Shown one piece after another: positions 22,250 through 33,000 of a stretch of DNA of 64,000 nt. This DNA comes from Linepithema humile (lineage: Eukaryota > Arthropoda > Insecta > Hymenoptera > Formicidae), in contig NC_090129.1 of NCBI RefSeq assembly GCF_040581485.1, positions 17,355,264-17,419,263 on the forward strand. Direction: 5' to 3'. Numbering within the stretch: position 1 is the first letter of the stretch; every line of letters begins with the position of its first letter. A program made the position numbers and the translations under genes. The notes below the pieces were generated by a model. It did no database searches. It worked only from the letters and a program-made list of their open reading frames with translations, and had not been told where the DNA came from.

Positions 22250-23078
22250 CAACGCGCGAGCGGCGCGATGCAGCGCCGATGCACCGCACTATGCCGTGCA
22301 AATGCATCGTTGCCTGCTTGCCTGCTGGGCATGTGCATCGGGCGTGTATGCGCGAGTATATATATGTGTACGTGTGTATACTTTATGTCGCTTCTATTTG
22401 CCTACCAGAAGTTTATCACTTTTAGAAATTTATCTCCCACGCGGACTGCATAAATAGAGAAATATTTTCACGTGCATGCAAATGCGCTTATCCAGATTCA
22501 TCTTCCGCTTCTAACGTTCGAAAAATATTATATAATAATGCTTATGAACGTAATGCATTGCGCATAATTAGCAAAAAACAATGACGCCGGTAACATGTAT
22601 ACTTTAGTGAAATTGGAAATTTTATAGTATGAATAAAGCATCCAAAAAAATAAAAAAAAATAAAAGGATTCAAAAATCCAAAGAATCACATATTTAGAGC
22701 AAAAATTTTCAAAATTTGAAAAACTAAAATTATTAATACAAAAAAAAATATTTTTTACATCTCATCATTTAAACATTCAAAAATAATTTTAAAAATTCTA
22801 CAGCCTCCGATCTTAGAATTCGAATGAGAATCCATATTTCCATCATAATTTGACATACCGCAATTAATATAACGGGCGATCGCGATGAAATGGGAAATGT
22901 GTCGCAATACGCGCAATTATCCTGACAACGCGTTACAAAATCGCGACGCCGTGACATCTCGGCGGGATCTTCGATTTCGCCGCGCACGGTTCGTATCGAT
23001 TGCGATACGCGGCGAGAGGAGAGAACGAAAAAGAAGAGTGGAAAAAAGCACAATGGCGCGTCCCACGCATCCACGATA
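22250..23078. other. CpG-rich, AT-rich, CpG-rich non-coding DNA
   Basis: 22,250-22,460 is CpG-rich. 22,500-22,860 is AT-rich with A-runs. 22,870-23,080 is CpG-rich. Several frames of 60-120 codons overlap on both strands in the CpG-rich parts, and none has domain or splice support. Confidence 0.5.
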
Positions 23079-23112
23079 CGAGGGAATGCATGTTTTCATT
23101 AGTCACCGTTAC
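23079..23112 (+). promoter_or_regulatory. Conserved motif, copy 3
   Basis: CGAGGGAATGCATGTTTTC then ATTAGTCACCGTTACTC. Across TGTTTTCATTAGTCACCG and the next five bases the three copies differ at only two positions. Purifying selection on a regulatory site is one explanation, and recent copying within a CpG-rich block is another. Confidence 0.6.
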
Positions 23113-24380
23113 TCGCGACGCCCTCGCGCGAGCTGCATCGGCCGTTGCGGCGCCCATACCGGTGTCGATACCGCGCGCGCGCGAGAGAGTGTGCACTCTA
23201 ATACGCCGCGAGGCACTCCGTCCGAAGAATGTGTGCATGCGTGATCTTGACTCCTCGGTGGCGAGAGAGTGCGTTTTGATATCTCGTAGGAGAGGCACAT
23301 GAGTGCGCGCCGCATATAAAACGAACGCAAATGTCCGAGCGAGCGCGATACGCGGAGGAAAAGGAGATAAATAACTAAAATGGCAAGGACATCATAAGCG
23401 AGAGTCCGCGAAAAAGCACGGTATCGCGACGATAAAGCCGGAATGCGACGATAAGACCGCGTAGTGAATACAATTTGTGCAACTCGGGATATCGCGCTTA
23501 TCTGACTTCGACGTAATTGAGAGGAGAGTCCTGATATGTGTGATCCTTGCCTCGTCTGCAGGTCTTTTTATATATTCGCGTAATTGTAATCAAACCACTT
23601 GTACGGTATAAACGGTTAATAGTATGCACACAATACAATCATCGAAATCCATTATTTTACAATTCTGTGGTTGTAATAATTGAGCACTTTCAAAGTTTTC
23701 GCGATATTAAATAATTAATATTCCGTAATTAAAGAGCAAAGTTGATAATAATGTTTTAAATCGTAATTACTAAATAATCATCAAATAATAATTATATAAT
23801 ATCCACGTTTCTTCACCGCACTGTTTATATCGATCGACGTTTATTATCGCTCGCCGTTATGCGTGTATATACAATACATGTAATTTTCAATGAAAATTTA
23901 TCCCTTAATAACAAAATATTGGAAATTATTGCTCATCTCCCACGCGAGTGATGAAATTACACCTTCTTGGACGAGGATCGACTCGCAAGGACATGCGAGT
24001 CGACGAACAATGTCGATATTTCTAACTCCGATCTCATCCTTGTCGACCTTGAGGCCGCCATTGGGATCCCGTTAGCGATTGTACTTCATTAAGCGAGTAG
24101 GAAGTGTATCGCTTAGTGGGCGTGTATTATAATTTACAAGGATGAAACCACGTGCGATCGGCATCGATTAATTGCAGGATCGATGCGATCTGATAAAAGC
24201 CGTACGCTTACACGCGCGATCGCGCTGGATCCTCTTGATCCTCTCAATCCTCCGAGCATCACACGAATTGACTTGCAACTTTCGTCTCGAATACCGTTAG
24301 TTTTGCGAGTAGTTTACAAGTTTGCCCGAATGCGTGCGAGCAGAGAGATAGAAAGGAAGAGAGAGGGAGAGAGAGAGAGC

Positions 24381-24415
<35 letters not shown>

Positions 24416-25090
24416 CAACGGATCGGATCGACGCGCGTTATCTAAAGCGCAAAAGCGCGGCGATTTTCGCGCGCGTCACGCCTTTAGCGAAATACCACGA
24501 GCGGAAACCGTTACTGATAAACCCATCAGAAAATTGCTTATTTGTGTGGAAATTACTGGGAGTCACAAATATGACGCAGCATACGCGTCGTGAATTTCAC
24601 TCTAATTTTTAAATAAATTTTTGCGAAAATAAACGCGAAAGAATCGTTAATCTAATCTTTGGTTTTGTAAAGAAAGAAGTGATCTAAAAATTATCCAAAC
24701 GTTAAAATTTCAATTTCCATTCATCGTCCGAATAATTAATAAAACATTTTTATAGAATAATTGTAGTAACATAAATTGTAAAATATTTTTAACAAAAGAA
24801 ATATAAGAACAGCGTTAAAGATTTTAAATGCCGTCTTATATTTTTCGCAATGCACAAATTTAAGACTCTATTATTTCGTATAACCGGAATAATTACTTTG
24901 TTTTACAATTTCAATGAGATTGGAATTAAAATTTCACCGATTTAGTAATGAAATATTTGTAAAATATTATTATCGAGATATTCAGCATTATAATCTCGCG
25001 CTTGATATTTAATAACAAATTTGCGATATATTACGGCCACCACAGTTAGGGTTTAAATATTAGATTGCAATTATTAATTAATTAGTATTC
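23113..25090. other. CpG-rich block and AT-rich DNA, no gene
   Basis: 23,113-23,560 is very CpG-rich. 23,560-23,880 is AT-rich. 23,930-24,600 is CpG-rich and contains a purine (GA)n tract (24,342-24,415). 24,600-25,090 is AT-rich. The 136-codon frame over the GA tract is repeat-driven. No splice pair or RNA gene is recognised. Confidence 0.5.
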
Positions 25091-25091
25091 A

Positions 25092-25612
25092 TCAAATCTT
25101 CATCGCGTAGATTGTTTCAATGCGCGGATCGATTCTCTTGTTACCGGCTCCCAATTGCGCATATATAATTCTCTGTGAATTCCAGCATAAAATATATACG
25201 CGTAGCTTGATCAAGTACGACCGAACGGCACCTGTATCGATTATCGTTTGACCAACTGAAGTACAAGGATGTCGGTTTAATGAATAACGACGTACCTCAA
25301 GCGACACGATGTAGCAGCTCGTACAAGCCTATATACGCGCACGTACGTAAAATCGATTTGATCGACGAACCGTTGTCCATATTTGACGAGGCGAAACGAA
25401 CGGCGAAGTGGCATGAATTCGGTTTTCGCATTCGCTGTTTGACTTATATATTCGATGGAAATATTGCTAATCGCCCTCTCTCTGGCGAGCTCAATATCGA
25501 TGCATTTGACTTTCGAAAGAATGCCATCAATGTCGTTCGCTTTGAGCTTCGATAAAAAGATCATGCATAAATCAAACTTGTCTGCGATTTCTGAAAATGT
25601 ACGAAATAACAC
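25092..25612 (-). pseudogene. Probable degraded retrotransposon gag-protease fragment
   Basis: A minus-strand frame (25,307-25,092, 71 codons) contains IIDTGAVRSYL at residues 22-32. This fits the active-site loop of retropepsin-type aspartic proteases (Asp-Thr-Gly-Ala followed by a hydrophobic strand), with the Asp codon at 25,238-25,236. A second minus-strand frame (25,612-25,277, 111 codons) lies just upstream in another phase and could be the end of the preceding gag region, although I see no zinc knuckle. Reverse transcriptase, integrase and terminal repeats are absent, and the frame is broken between the two parts. I read this as a dead fragment of an LTR-type element. The protease call rests on one short motif. 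Confidence 0.38.
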
Positions 25613-25794
25613 TCGCTCACTCGTTTAACTATTTTTACACTTAAAGAAGTTATGTAAAAAATATACCACATTACGCATATAATATGAAAAGAGTTGCGTA
25701 AACTAGCGATCATTGTTTCTATTATAATATTTTTATACTTGTTAATAAATTATTGACACGTTAAAGTTATGTTTTTTCCAAATATTGAGCACTT

Positions 25795-26517
25795 TACACT
25801 GAAAAAACTGATTGGTGATAAGTAGTTATCAAACACATTTTAATGAAATATTTGATAATTATTACCATATTTGATAATAGTTACTAAATCTTCAATTGAT
25901 CCTGTTAAAAACAAATTTTGTTCATAATTGAGTCAATTAAACAATTTAGTGATATTTATTAAATATTTAATACCTGTCAGAAAATCTTTGATGATTGTAA
26001 TTCAATATTGACGACAAATTTGATAAATATTACTAAATCATTCAATTCAACTTTATCAGATATTTGATAATTATTACTAAATCATTTAGTTCAACCAACA
26101 TATTTGGTAAAATAATTGGTAATTATTACCAAATTTTTTGTCAGTAGCGCTTGTTGGTTGATTAATGCTGACATGTCTGCGAATACTATACTGCGTATAT
26201 ATAATTTAGTAACAGTTACCATATTGTTTAATTTCTGGTTACCACGATTTGGTGATAATTACCAAATATTTGATAATATAAAATATTTTATTTTTTGCTA
26301 TCGAAATTTGATTACAGTTATCAAAGTTTTGTTGGAGAAACCAAATTTGTAATTGAGTGAATTAAAAAAATTTAGATTTTCTGAAATAAATATTTTATTC
26401 ACTCAATTAATTCTTTTTGTAATTGTTACCAAGCATTTACTTAGCATTATTTACCCAAATCATTTAGTAATTGTTATTAAATCCTAGTATCTACTACTAA
26501 ATCCTTTTTTCAGTGTA
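25795..26517. mobile_element. Miniature inverted-repeat transposable element (723 bp)
   Basis: Both ends read TACACTGAAAAAA as exact 13-bp inverted repeats, consistent with TA target-site duplication. The interior is AT-rich and filled with variants of TTTGATAATTATTAC and TTTGGTAAT. One of these is an odd-length perfect palindrome, TTGGTAATTATTACCAA, at 26,116-26,132. There is no coding capacity. This is the structure of a non-autonomous DNA transposon with internally repetitive sequence. A GC-richer patch at 26,140-26,200 interrupts it. Confidence 0.8.
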
Positions 26518-26889
26518 TTCTGCATTATTTTGAACTTTTATATTAAACATTCAATAACGAGTTTTAATCAGCGTTGCACGCGGTTTGCGTATGCAACTAT
26601 TCAAGCTGTGCAGTTGAGAATTATATTTATTTTCCGATCTGACATGCTGAAAGCGAGGATAATTAGTAATCAAATGTATAGAAATGCCTTCACACAGATA
26701 GTTCAGGGTCGCGTTTACGCATGTCCGTCCAGTCTCGCCGGTCGGTTAAAATTGTCTTTGTATCGAATCTATGGCCGGTTGATTATTATCCTATTTCTAT
26801 AGCCCGTGATGGCCTCCTGACAGTAACTCCGTTCCATGTCTCCCATAATAATGCCTGTACTACTTATGGAATTGTGCTTACGGAGAATA
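26518..26889. other. Non-coding DNA before the repeat family
   Basis: The composition is average. A 90-codon frame (26,530-26,802) has no domain. I looked for a further copy of the unit family that follows and did not find a convincing one. Confidence 0.45.
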
Positions 26890-27045
26890 GCGGCCCATAG
26901 AAGGGAAGTAGAAATGTCCGATGTTCTTGACAGGTGCTCGTGTATTCACAGACGGACAGCTCTTCGTTGCTAATACATCAATCGGTATACATATGTTTAA
27001 TACTGCGATCGATGCACATGGTACGCGGATCGCGCAGCCGAGTTC
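26890..27045. repeat. Repeat-family unit 1
   Basis: The diagnostic words, in order, are GAAATGTCCGATG, TTGACAGGTGCTCGTG, ATTCACAGACGGACAG, CTTCG, ACATCAATCGGTATACATATG, TTTAATACTGCGATCGATG and GATCGCGCAGCCG. Its TCCGATG...TTGACAGGTG block matches unit 2 at 24 of 26 positions (counted from GAAA). Its second half matches unit 4 better. The unit includes a CAGGTG E-box. Confidence 0.8.
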
Positions 27046-27469
27046 GATACGCCGAACAACCTTTTTCTATCGTTATTTCCTCAAGTGCTTCGAGTGCAGA
27101 GGAATGAAAGAAATTCACTTCGTTATTTGTTGATAAATGGTACAATTATGTGAAACATACTTCATCACATGTCCGTCATTTTATTCTATATAACTTTTAC
27201 AATGTAATTTTATATTTGAAGAATGAAAGTTTTATAATTATAATTGAGAATTCTCTCTCCACTCTTTTTACGTTTAAAAATATCGAAGAATTTCGGATTT
27301 AAGTAGCGAAGATAAAAGCATCTCGTAATACAAAGCTCTATAAGAGACTATATTGACAAATAGTTTAACGTTGGATTAGAACTGAAGTAATCGAGCCAAT
27401 GTGATCTCCAATTTGCAAGATTGCGATGTAAGTTCACTCTTTTCTACTCTACTTATCTATACACTGTTT

Positions 27470-27620
27470 CAAATTACTTATCGAACAGTATCAAGAGAAA
27501 CGGAACAGACAGCAAGCTGAAACGTCCGATGTACTTGACAGGTGCCAGCTATTCATAAACGGACAGTCCTTCACTTTCAATGCGTCAATCCGTACGGACA
27601 CCCCCGCATCGCGAACTCCA
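27470..27620. repeat. Repeat-family unit 2
   Basis: The unit begins CAAATTACTTATCGAA, as unit 4 does. It continues GGAACAGACAGCAAGCTGAA, then CGTCCGATGTACTTGACAGG, then ACGGACAGTCCTTCACTTTC and GCGTCAATCCGTACGG. The CAGACAG-to-GGTG block matches unit 3 at 37 of 43 aligned columns. An open frame runs through this unit on the plus strand, but the same phase is not open in the other units. Confidence 0.85.
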
Positions 27621-27924
27621 CGCGCACACACCCAAAAATCATTGTCGTCGTAGAGATTTATAGCCAAACATCCGTATTCAAAGATTAAATCAAGATCTTA
27701 CCGATTGTGACAAGCTCTAACGACAATATGCAGCAAACCAATGATGAAAAAAAAAGCAACACATACAAATACGATAAACTCGAGACACAAGTTTGCGCTT
27801 TATGTTTCTAATTAACATTTCTAGAGATGTAAAAAACTAAACTGCGATTATTCGAAGCTGCATGATATTTCGGATATGCGCTGTTGTTCGTATTTGCAGG
27901 AATCGTTCGTGCAGATTCGTCGAG

Positions 27925-28105
27925 TTCCTTATTGAATCGTGCCTTGCGTCTATCGAGGATGTGAACAGGACAGACAGGAAGCTGAAATGTTCAATGTATT
28001 TGACAGGTGTCCGCGCATCCGCGTATATCCTCGGTCCTTCACTTCTCTCGCGCATCAATCTCCATGTATACATTCGGAGCTACAATCGGAGCGTGTCGGT
28101 GTCAC
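27925..28105. repeat. Repeat-family unit 3
   Basis: TTCCTTATTGAATC is followed by AGGACAGACAGGAAGCTGAA, ATGTTCAATGTATTTGACAG, GTGTCCGCGCATCCGCG, TCCTTCACTTCTC, GCATCAATCTCCATGTATAC, then CGGAGC. The order of the words is the same as in units 1, 2 and 4. A polypyrimidine-poor TTTGCAG acceptor-like word stands just upstream at 27,894-27,900. Confidence 0.85.
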
Positions 28106-28109
28106 AGAT

Positions 28110-28838
28110 TGGACGATACATTCACATCAGACGTATCTGCATTTTTTTTTTTTTTATTCTTTGTCCTCGATTACTCGCGAACTCTCTTTCCAAGTTGACA
28201 CTTTTTTTTCAACTAAGCGCGACTTAATTCTTGCAATATTATTATCTTGCAATATGACATTTGTACAGAATAAATTTTAAGTGAAAAGATGTGCGCTCGT
28301 AACATGTAAATATAAAATAATTATATATGTAATACATTTGTATATTCATATACATTTATATTTCTCTGAAAAATAAATACTTTATTCAATAAATATTGGC
28401 AAAATAAAATTTCTACACATTTCAAATTAACTGCGAGCATTAAATACAAATAATTGTTGAAAATTTCATAAATGCGCGAGGTGCATTTGTAATTTAAAAT
28501 AATCTGAATTAATGAAACTTTTCTTGTATCGATTAGCGTGATACATAATATTTTTAAAAAACATCAAATTAACTTTGAAATTATTAATTCTTTTTATTTA
28601 CACCTTGCCTGTAATATTATTCATTCGTTCGCTCATTCTTCAAGATAAGTAATTTGTTTTTTCTGTACGATGCAAATAAGAACTTAATTTTATTCATATA
28701 GCTGATTAATGATTCCACTGAGTAATGCAAAGTAATATAGCTATTTATAAGTAAACACGTGTGAAGCCCAACTCTTGTTAGCCTTAAATAAAAAAAACCG
28801 TCGAGGTTTTCTGGTAGAACGTGATATTGTGTGTATAG
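28110..28838. other. AT-rich DNA between units 3 and 4
   Basis: There is a T-run at 28,144-28,155, then AT-rich sequence without recognisable elements. The intervals 27,046-27,469 and 27,621-27,924 are of the same kind. I could not align these spacers with each other. Confidence 0.5.
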
Positions 28839-29003
28839 CAAATTACTTATTGAATCAGATTATATGTATGAGCTAGACAGGAAGCGGCTGATGCGTTCGT
28901 CGGATGCTCGTATTTACATGCAACAGCCTGCGCTTTTACCGCATCGATCGCTATGCATGTATTTAAAGTTATGATCGAATTATGCTCGCTTATCGATCGC
29001 ACG
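28839..29003. repeat. Repeat-family unit 4
   Basis: CAAATTACTTATTGAATC opens the unit as in unit 2. Then follow AGACAGGAAGCGGCTGATG, CGTCGGATGCTCGTATTTAC, GCGCTTTTACCGCATCGATC, GCTATGCATGTATTTAAAG and TTATGATCGA. The TTGACAGGTG core is degraded to GGATGC, but the flanks and the second half keep the family order. Confidence 0.7.
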
Positions 29004-29734
29004 ATTTATGAACGTCCAGGTAGACCTGTCTATTACCTCTTTCCGATTAATAGTTACCGCTGACGGAAATAGCATCGAAGCGATATAAAATATCGTAAAG
29101 ATTTGTAACTTTGTCAAGAAATAGTTCGAATATCCAAGACGTCGTTAAAGATTCGACAACATTTTTCCAATATCTGTAATTTATTTCTGAAAATATTGTA
29201 AATATAGTGAAACTTGATGTCACATGTAGTATCGCAGACGTGACTTGTGTATGTGTGTGTGTGTGTGTGATAAAAAGTTGTAACAATTATTCTTTACTTC
29301 AAAGTAAAAATGTTCTATTCATTCAAATTATGACATTAATTAACAATACTTTTCCATACAATTTCGTAACTATTATTAGAAATTATGATAAAATCGGTTA
29401 TCACTTCCTTTTACATACAAACAGTTCTAGCAGTGGTGGCTTAATTTCTTTTAGTGAAAATAACGCATTATTTCAAGAAAATTTAATGAAAATCGAAACA
29501 AGATCGAATAAAAATTGAACGATCATACAACAAATTATGAAATTATGTGCAAGAATGCAGTTGTCATAATCCACACCGATATGCAAACTATTATTGTACA
29601 CGCCCGACGCCTTCGCCATCGAGTGACGTTCGAGGCAATCCGACGTCGTGACCACCACGACGACGTCTATGCAAACTCAAATTGCCCAATTGTCCTGCCA
29701 TAACTACCTTGCTGAGATCGGCCGGGAGACCGAG
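29004..29734. other. Spacer between units 4 and 5, with (GT)9
   Basis: This is AT-rich DNA with a (GT)9 tract at 29,252-29,269. Two frames of about 60-100 codons have no domain. Confidence 0.5.
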
Positions 29735-29890
29735 AGGAACAGGATGACAGTCAGGAAATCAGGAAACGCTGGATGTGCTTGACAAGCTCTATACGTCGGC
29801 CTCTGTTACCTCCTTCGGTGTACGTTGAATGCGTACGTTGATCTACTCGCATTTAGAGATCGATGACGATCGACCAATCGCGCATCCGCG
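29735..29890. repeat. Repeat-family unit 5 (most diverged)
   Basis: GAGGAACAGGATGACAG, TCAGGAAATCAGGAAACG, CTGGATGTGCTTGACAAG, CTTCGGTGTACGTTGAATGC, GTACGTTGATC, CATTTAGAGATCGATGACG and ATCGCGCATCCGCG follow the family order. It sits at the start of a CpG-rich block. Confidence 0.6.
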
Positions 29891-31846
29891 ATTTCGACCG
29901 CACGACTGACGATCACGTAGTCATCATTTACGTAATGATGACGACAACAACGACGATGACGAATAACGTTGCGTTTCGCCGAGTAACGCGGACTTTGTTT
30001 CACCGGCGGCGACCACACGCGGAGCGACGAGTTCGCGGGATAATGCATCGCCATTTCGATGAACACTCGGTGAAAGGGCGCTTTGTTTCCGCTTGTGAAC
30101 CTCGGCTAATGCGCGCCTTCGTAAGATGCCAATCGCGCGATTAATACCGGATCATTTGATCGTGAAATACTATTTGCGCTCGTGTAAATATCAATCAGTG
30201 AACAAGCGAATAATGTTGCCTCCTTTGTTACGACAATTAAATCTCATTAAAAATATAAATTGTAACTTTGGATGTAGATTTGTAACATTTATATATGTAT
30301 AGCAAAATAATTTACAAGTATCACTTCAATTTACTCGGAATAATCTATATGCAATCAGGTTCAAATCTAGATATGATCTACATTCAAATATATAATTGAT
30401 TCATCTTTTAGTTTCCGTTAAATATGCAACAGAGAGCCGTACGTTCTATTTCCAAAATGTTAAAATATTAAAGAAGATATTAAAATTCACACATTTCTCT
30501 TTCTCGTCAAATCTTCATTAGCTCCTACTTTGAATGAAAGATCATTTATCGAACGGGAATCGAAGATTCAGCATTTCGTGCTTTTTACATTTTTACAATA
30601 TCAAATCATAATTCGCAAGGAAATAAGCATTATATCAAAATAAAAGTAATCAACAATGTTACTGATAAAAAGAGGTTTAATATCGTCTACTTCGAATGTG
30701 AAAACAGAATGTGGAAAGTTCATCCTTACACTGGCAAACATCCAATATGGAAACGGATGAAAATTAACTTCTGTTCAAACATCGGCGGATTAAACGAGCG
30801 AGCGGATAAAAAGGCTTTCGCGAGGTGGATATCGATCTTACGGAATCGATTGTAATTAATTTATTGTTTGTTAATACGCCATCCGTTATTCCGTGTCGCG
30901 TTGGAATTCGATATTTTAACGCGCTTTGTTAATTTTTTGCGTGTCACCGCGCAGTAAAAAGTTGCGACAATAAAAGAGGAGTAAATTTACTAATTGAAGC
31001 GAAACTGAAGCTCCGCATTAACGATCTCTCTATCTGTGTTCTTTGCATTTTTTTATAAAATATTTTCTTCACACACACTTGAAAGAGCATTTTAAATCTG
31101 TATTTTTTCAATTTAATTTTAAATACATATTCTTTAAATAGAATTTCAATTTACGGCTCAATTATTTCGAGCTGTGTATCTTCGAGATTTTAAAAACTAC
31201 TCTAGATAGATTACGTTTAATTATATAAAACAGACGCGCCGTCGATGTCCTATAAAACATCTTATTCCCGCTAAGCTTGTAATCTACTGCGCGATTAACT
31301 ACAATTAATTAACTAAGGAAGAAGCACTTGTTGAATCTAACGGTCTCTCGATGTTCTCACAGAGTCCACTGCCAAAGTGCGCGTTTTTCATATTTAATTA
31401 GCAGGACTTGCGCGATTCCGGACTAATACGAACGGAAATTGCAAATTACCGGAAAATATATCGACGTCGAGAAGCCCCAGCCCGCTCTCGCGCGCTTACA
31501 CGCGGCGGACACGGATATTCTATCCGACAAGCTCGTCGTCGCAAACCCGGCGTAAACGCGCGGCCTCCCGCGGCGCGGCAAAGGCCGGAGCCGGAGCCGC
31601 GATTACGCCACCGCCGACGATTGCGCGCGGGGAATTCCGACGGGCCGGCCACGGCCACCTGCCGCCGACATTTACTTTGTGGAAATCCATCGACATGGCC
31701 CGGACAATCCTATGGCGTCTGTTCGAACATCAAAGTGGACAACGTCCATAATCCCACCTGGCGCGTTTCAAAGGATGCAAACACGCCCGCGCGCGCGCAC
31801 CCTACGATCGCCGTCACCGACCGTCCGCGTATATTCGAGGTTCAAA
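29891..31846. other. CpG block, AT-rich DNA, CpG block
   Basis: 29,890-30,150 is CpG-rich with ACGACGACG-type words. 30,150-31,400 is AT-rich, with a small CpG patch near 30,780-30,900. 31,400-31,846 is strongly CpG- and GC-rich, with frames of 70-152 codons open in overlapping phases on both strands. The last block is promoter-like in composition only: no TATA box, initiator or good donor was found. Confidence 0.45.
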
Positions 31847-32387
31847 TACAGGGTGTCTCCGGCTAAACGCATTTCCTTCCGATCACAGATTCTGAACGCA
31901 ACAGTTGCCTAAACTCGTATATGCGATATCTCATATAGAAAAAAGTTCGCAAGGTATTAAGGAGCCAAATTTTAGCGAAAAAAAATGACCGAGTGGAGCC
32001 GATTTTTTTTCGGAACTTAAAATTTCTTAAATGTGATGTTAAGATGATCTGTTATGAAAGAGTCGAAGAAAATAACAAAAAAACTTAGATTTGGTAAATT
32101 ACTCAAAAAACCAGTCCAGTTTATAAACCGGTGCTAAAGAGTATTATATTAGATGGTTTATATTTCAAACCGTGGCTTCTTAAAGAGTTAAAAGTTGTGT
32201 AAAAAATGTTATCCTGAATCTTCAATTTGGTAAGAATGTGGCTTAAACAACTCCAATTGTGGGTTTATTGAATCGATATGTAAGCGACTTGGAAGCATTT
32301 AAAGTCACAATTGTGATTTGTTAAACGTTTCATAATTCTGACTGCAGCACCTAACGTTGAAAGGAAATGCAGTTATAACACCCTGTA
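31847..32387. mobile_element. Non-autonomous DNA transposon with terminal inverted repeats (541 bp)
   Basis: The left end TACAGGGTGT (31,847-31,856) and the right end ACACCCTGTA (32,378-32,387) are exact inverted repeats ending in TA. The similarity resumes inward with GCATTTCCTTCC on the left and, reverse-complemented, GCATTTCCTTTC on the right, so the terminal repeats extend about 34 bp with a small indel. No transposase frame is present. TA-flanked CAGGGTGT ends are typical of Tc1/mariner-like families, so a mariner-derived miniature element is the best guess. Confidence 0.85.
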
Positions 32388-33000
32388 TGCGTAAGCACAT
32401 GCCATAGAAAGGAATATTATGTGGCATGGTATTACCGCGAAACACTCCCCTGTCATGAGTTACAAGATATTTTAACTACCGCGATTAGTCGCTGCAAGAT
32501 GGGATTAACGGTGGAATTTTCACAAGATTATGTTGCCATTTTATTAATTATTGGTACGCGCGACTACTCTCTCACTGTTATTTACGTGTAAGCAGAAATC
32601 TGGCTACTTGCGCGTGAACAAAGCAAGGTAATAGATACATCTTTCCTTTTTTTTAACATTTGATACAGTTTTAGCATCTTAATTAAATATCATATTTATA
32701 TTTTTAAAATAGAAAAATATTGCACATGTTTTAAATGTCTATAATCTTCTTCAGTTGCTTTTCGGAAAATATAAAAGCATTAAATTAAATTTCGTTTGTT
32801 ATTATGTTTGTCATTGATTTAAAAATTCATATTTAATATAAAGAACATGTAGCACTTTTTAATACAATTCTTTTTTAATTTTGTAATTATTCTCTACGAA
32901 AGAGTACTGTTTACGTCTTTCTTCCGGCATTTATTCCGTTACGACATGATAGATTTCACGATTTAAAATTAACTTAGAAATATAAGAATGGTCAAACGGC
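32388..33000. other. Mostly AT-rich non-coding DNA
   Basis: 32,390-32,640 is of average composition and the rest AT-rich. Nothing recognisable. Confidence 0.5.

Noticed and set aside
24078..24117. ATTGTACTTCAT resembling the start of microRNA miR-305
   Set aside because: Only the first 12 bases agree. The local foldback (AGCGAT/ATCGCT) has too short a stem and loop for a precursor, and no neighbouring miR-275 is present.
25200..25280. Possible extra member of the five-unit family (CACCTGTATCG, AGTACAAGGATG)
   Set aside because: Only isolated words agree and their order differs. The stretch is better explained as part of the protease-like fragment.
27862..28227. 121-codon and 113-codon frames across repeat unit 3
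   Set aside because: The corresponding phases are broken by stops or frameshifts in the other family members, so coding constraint on the family is not supported, although decayed exons remain possible.
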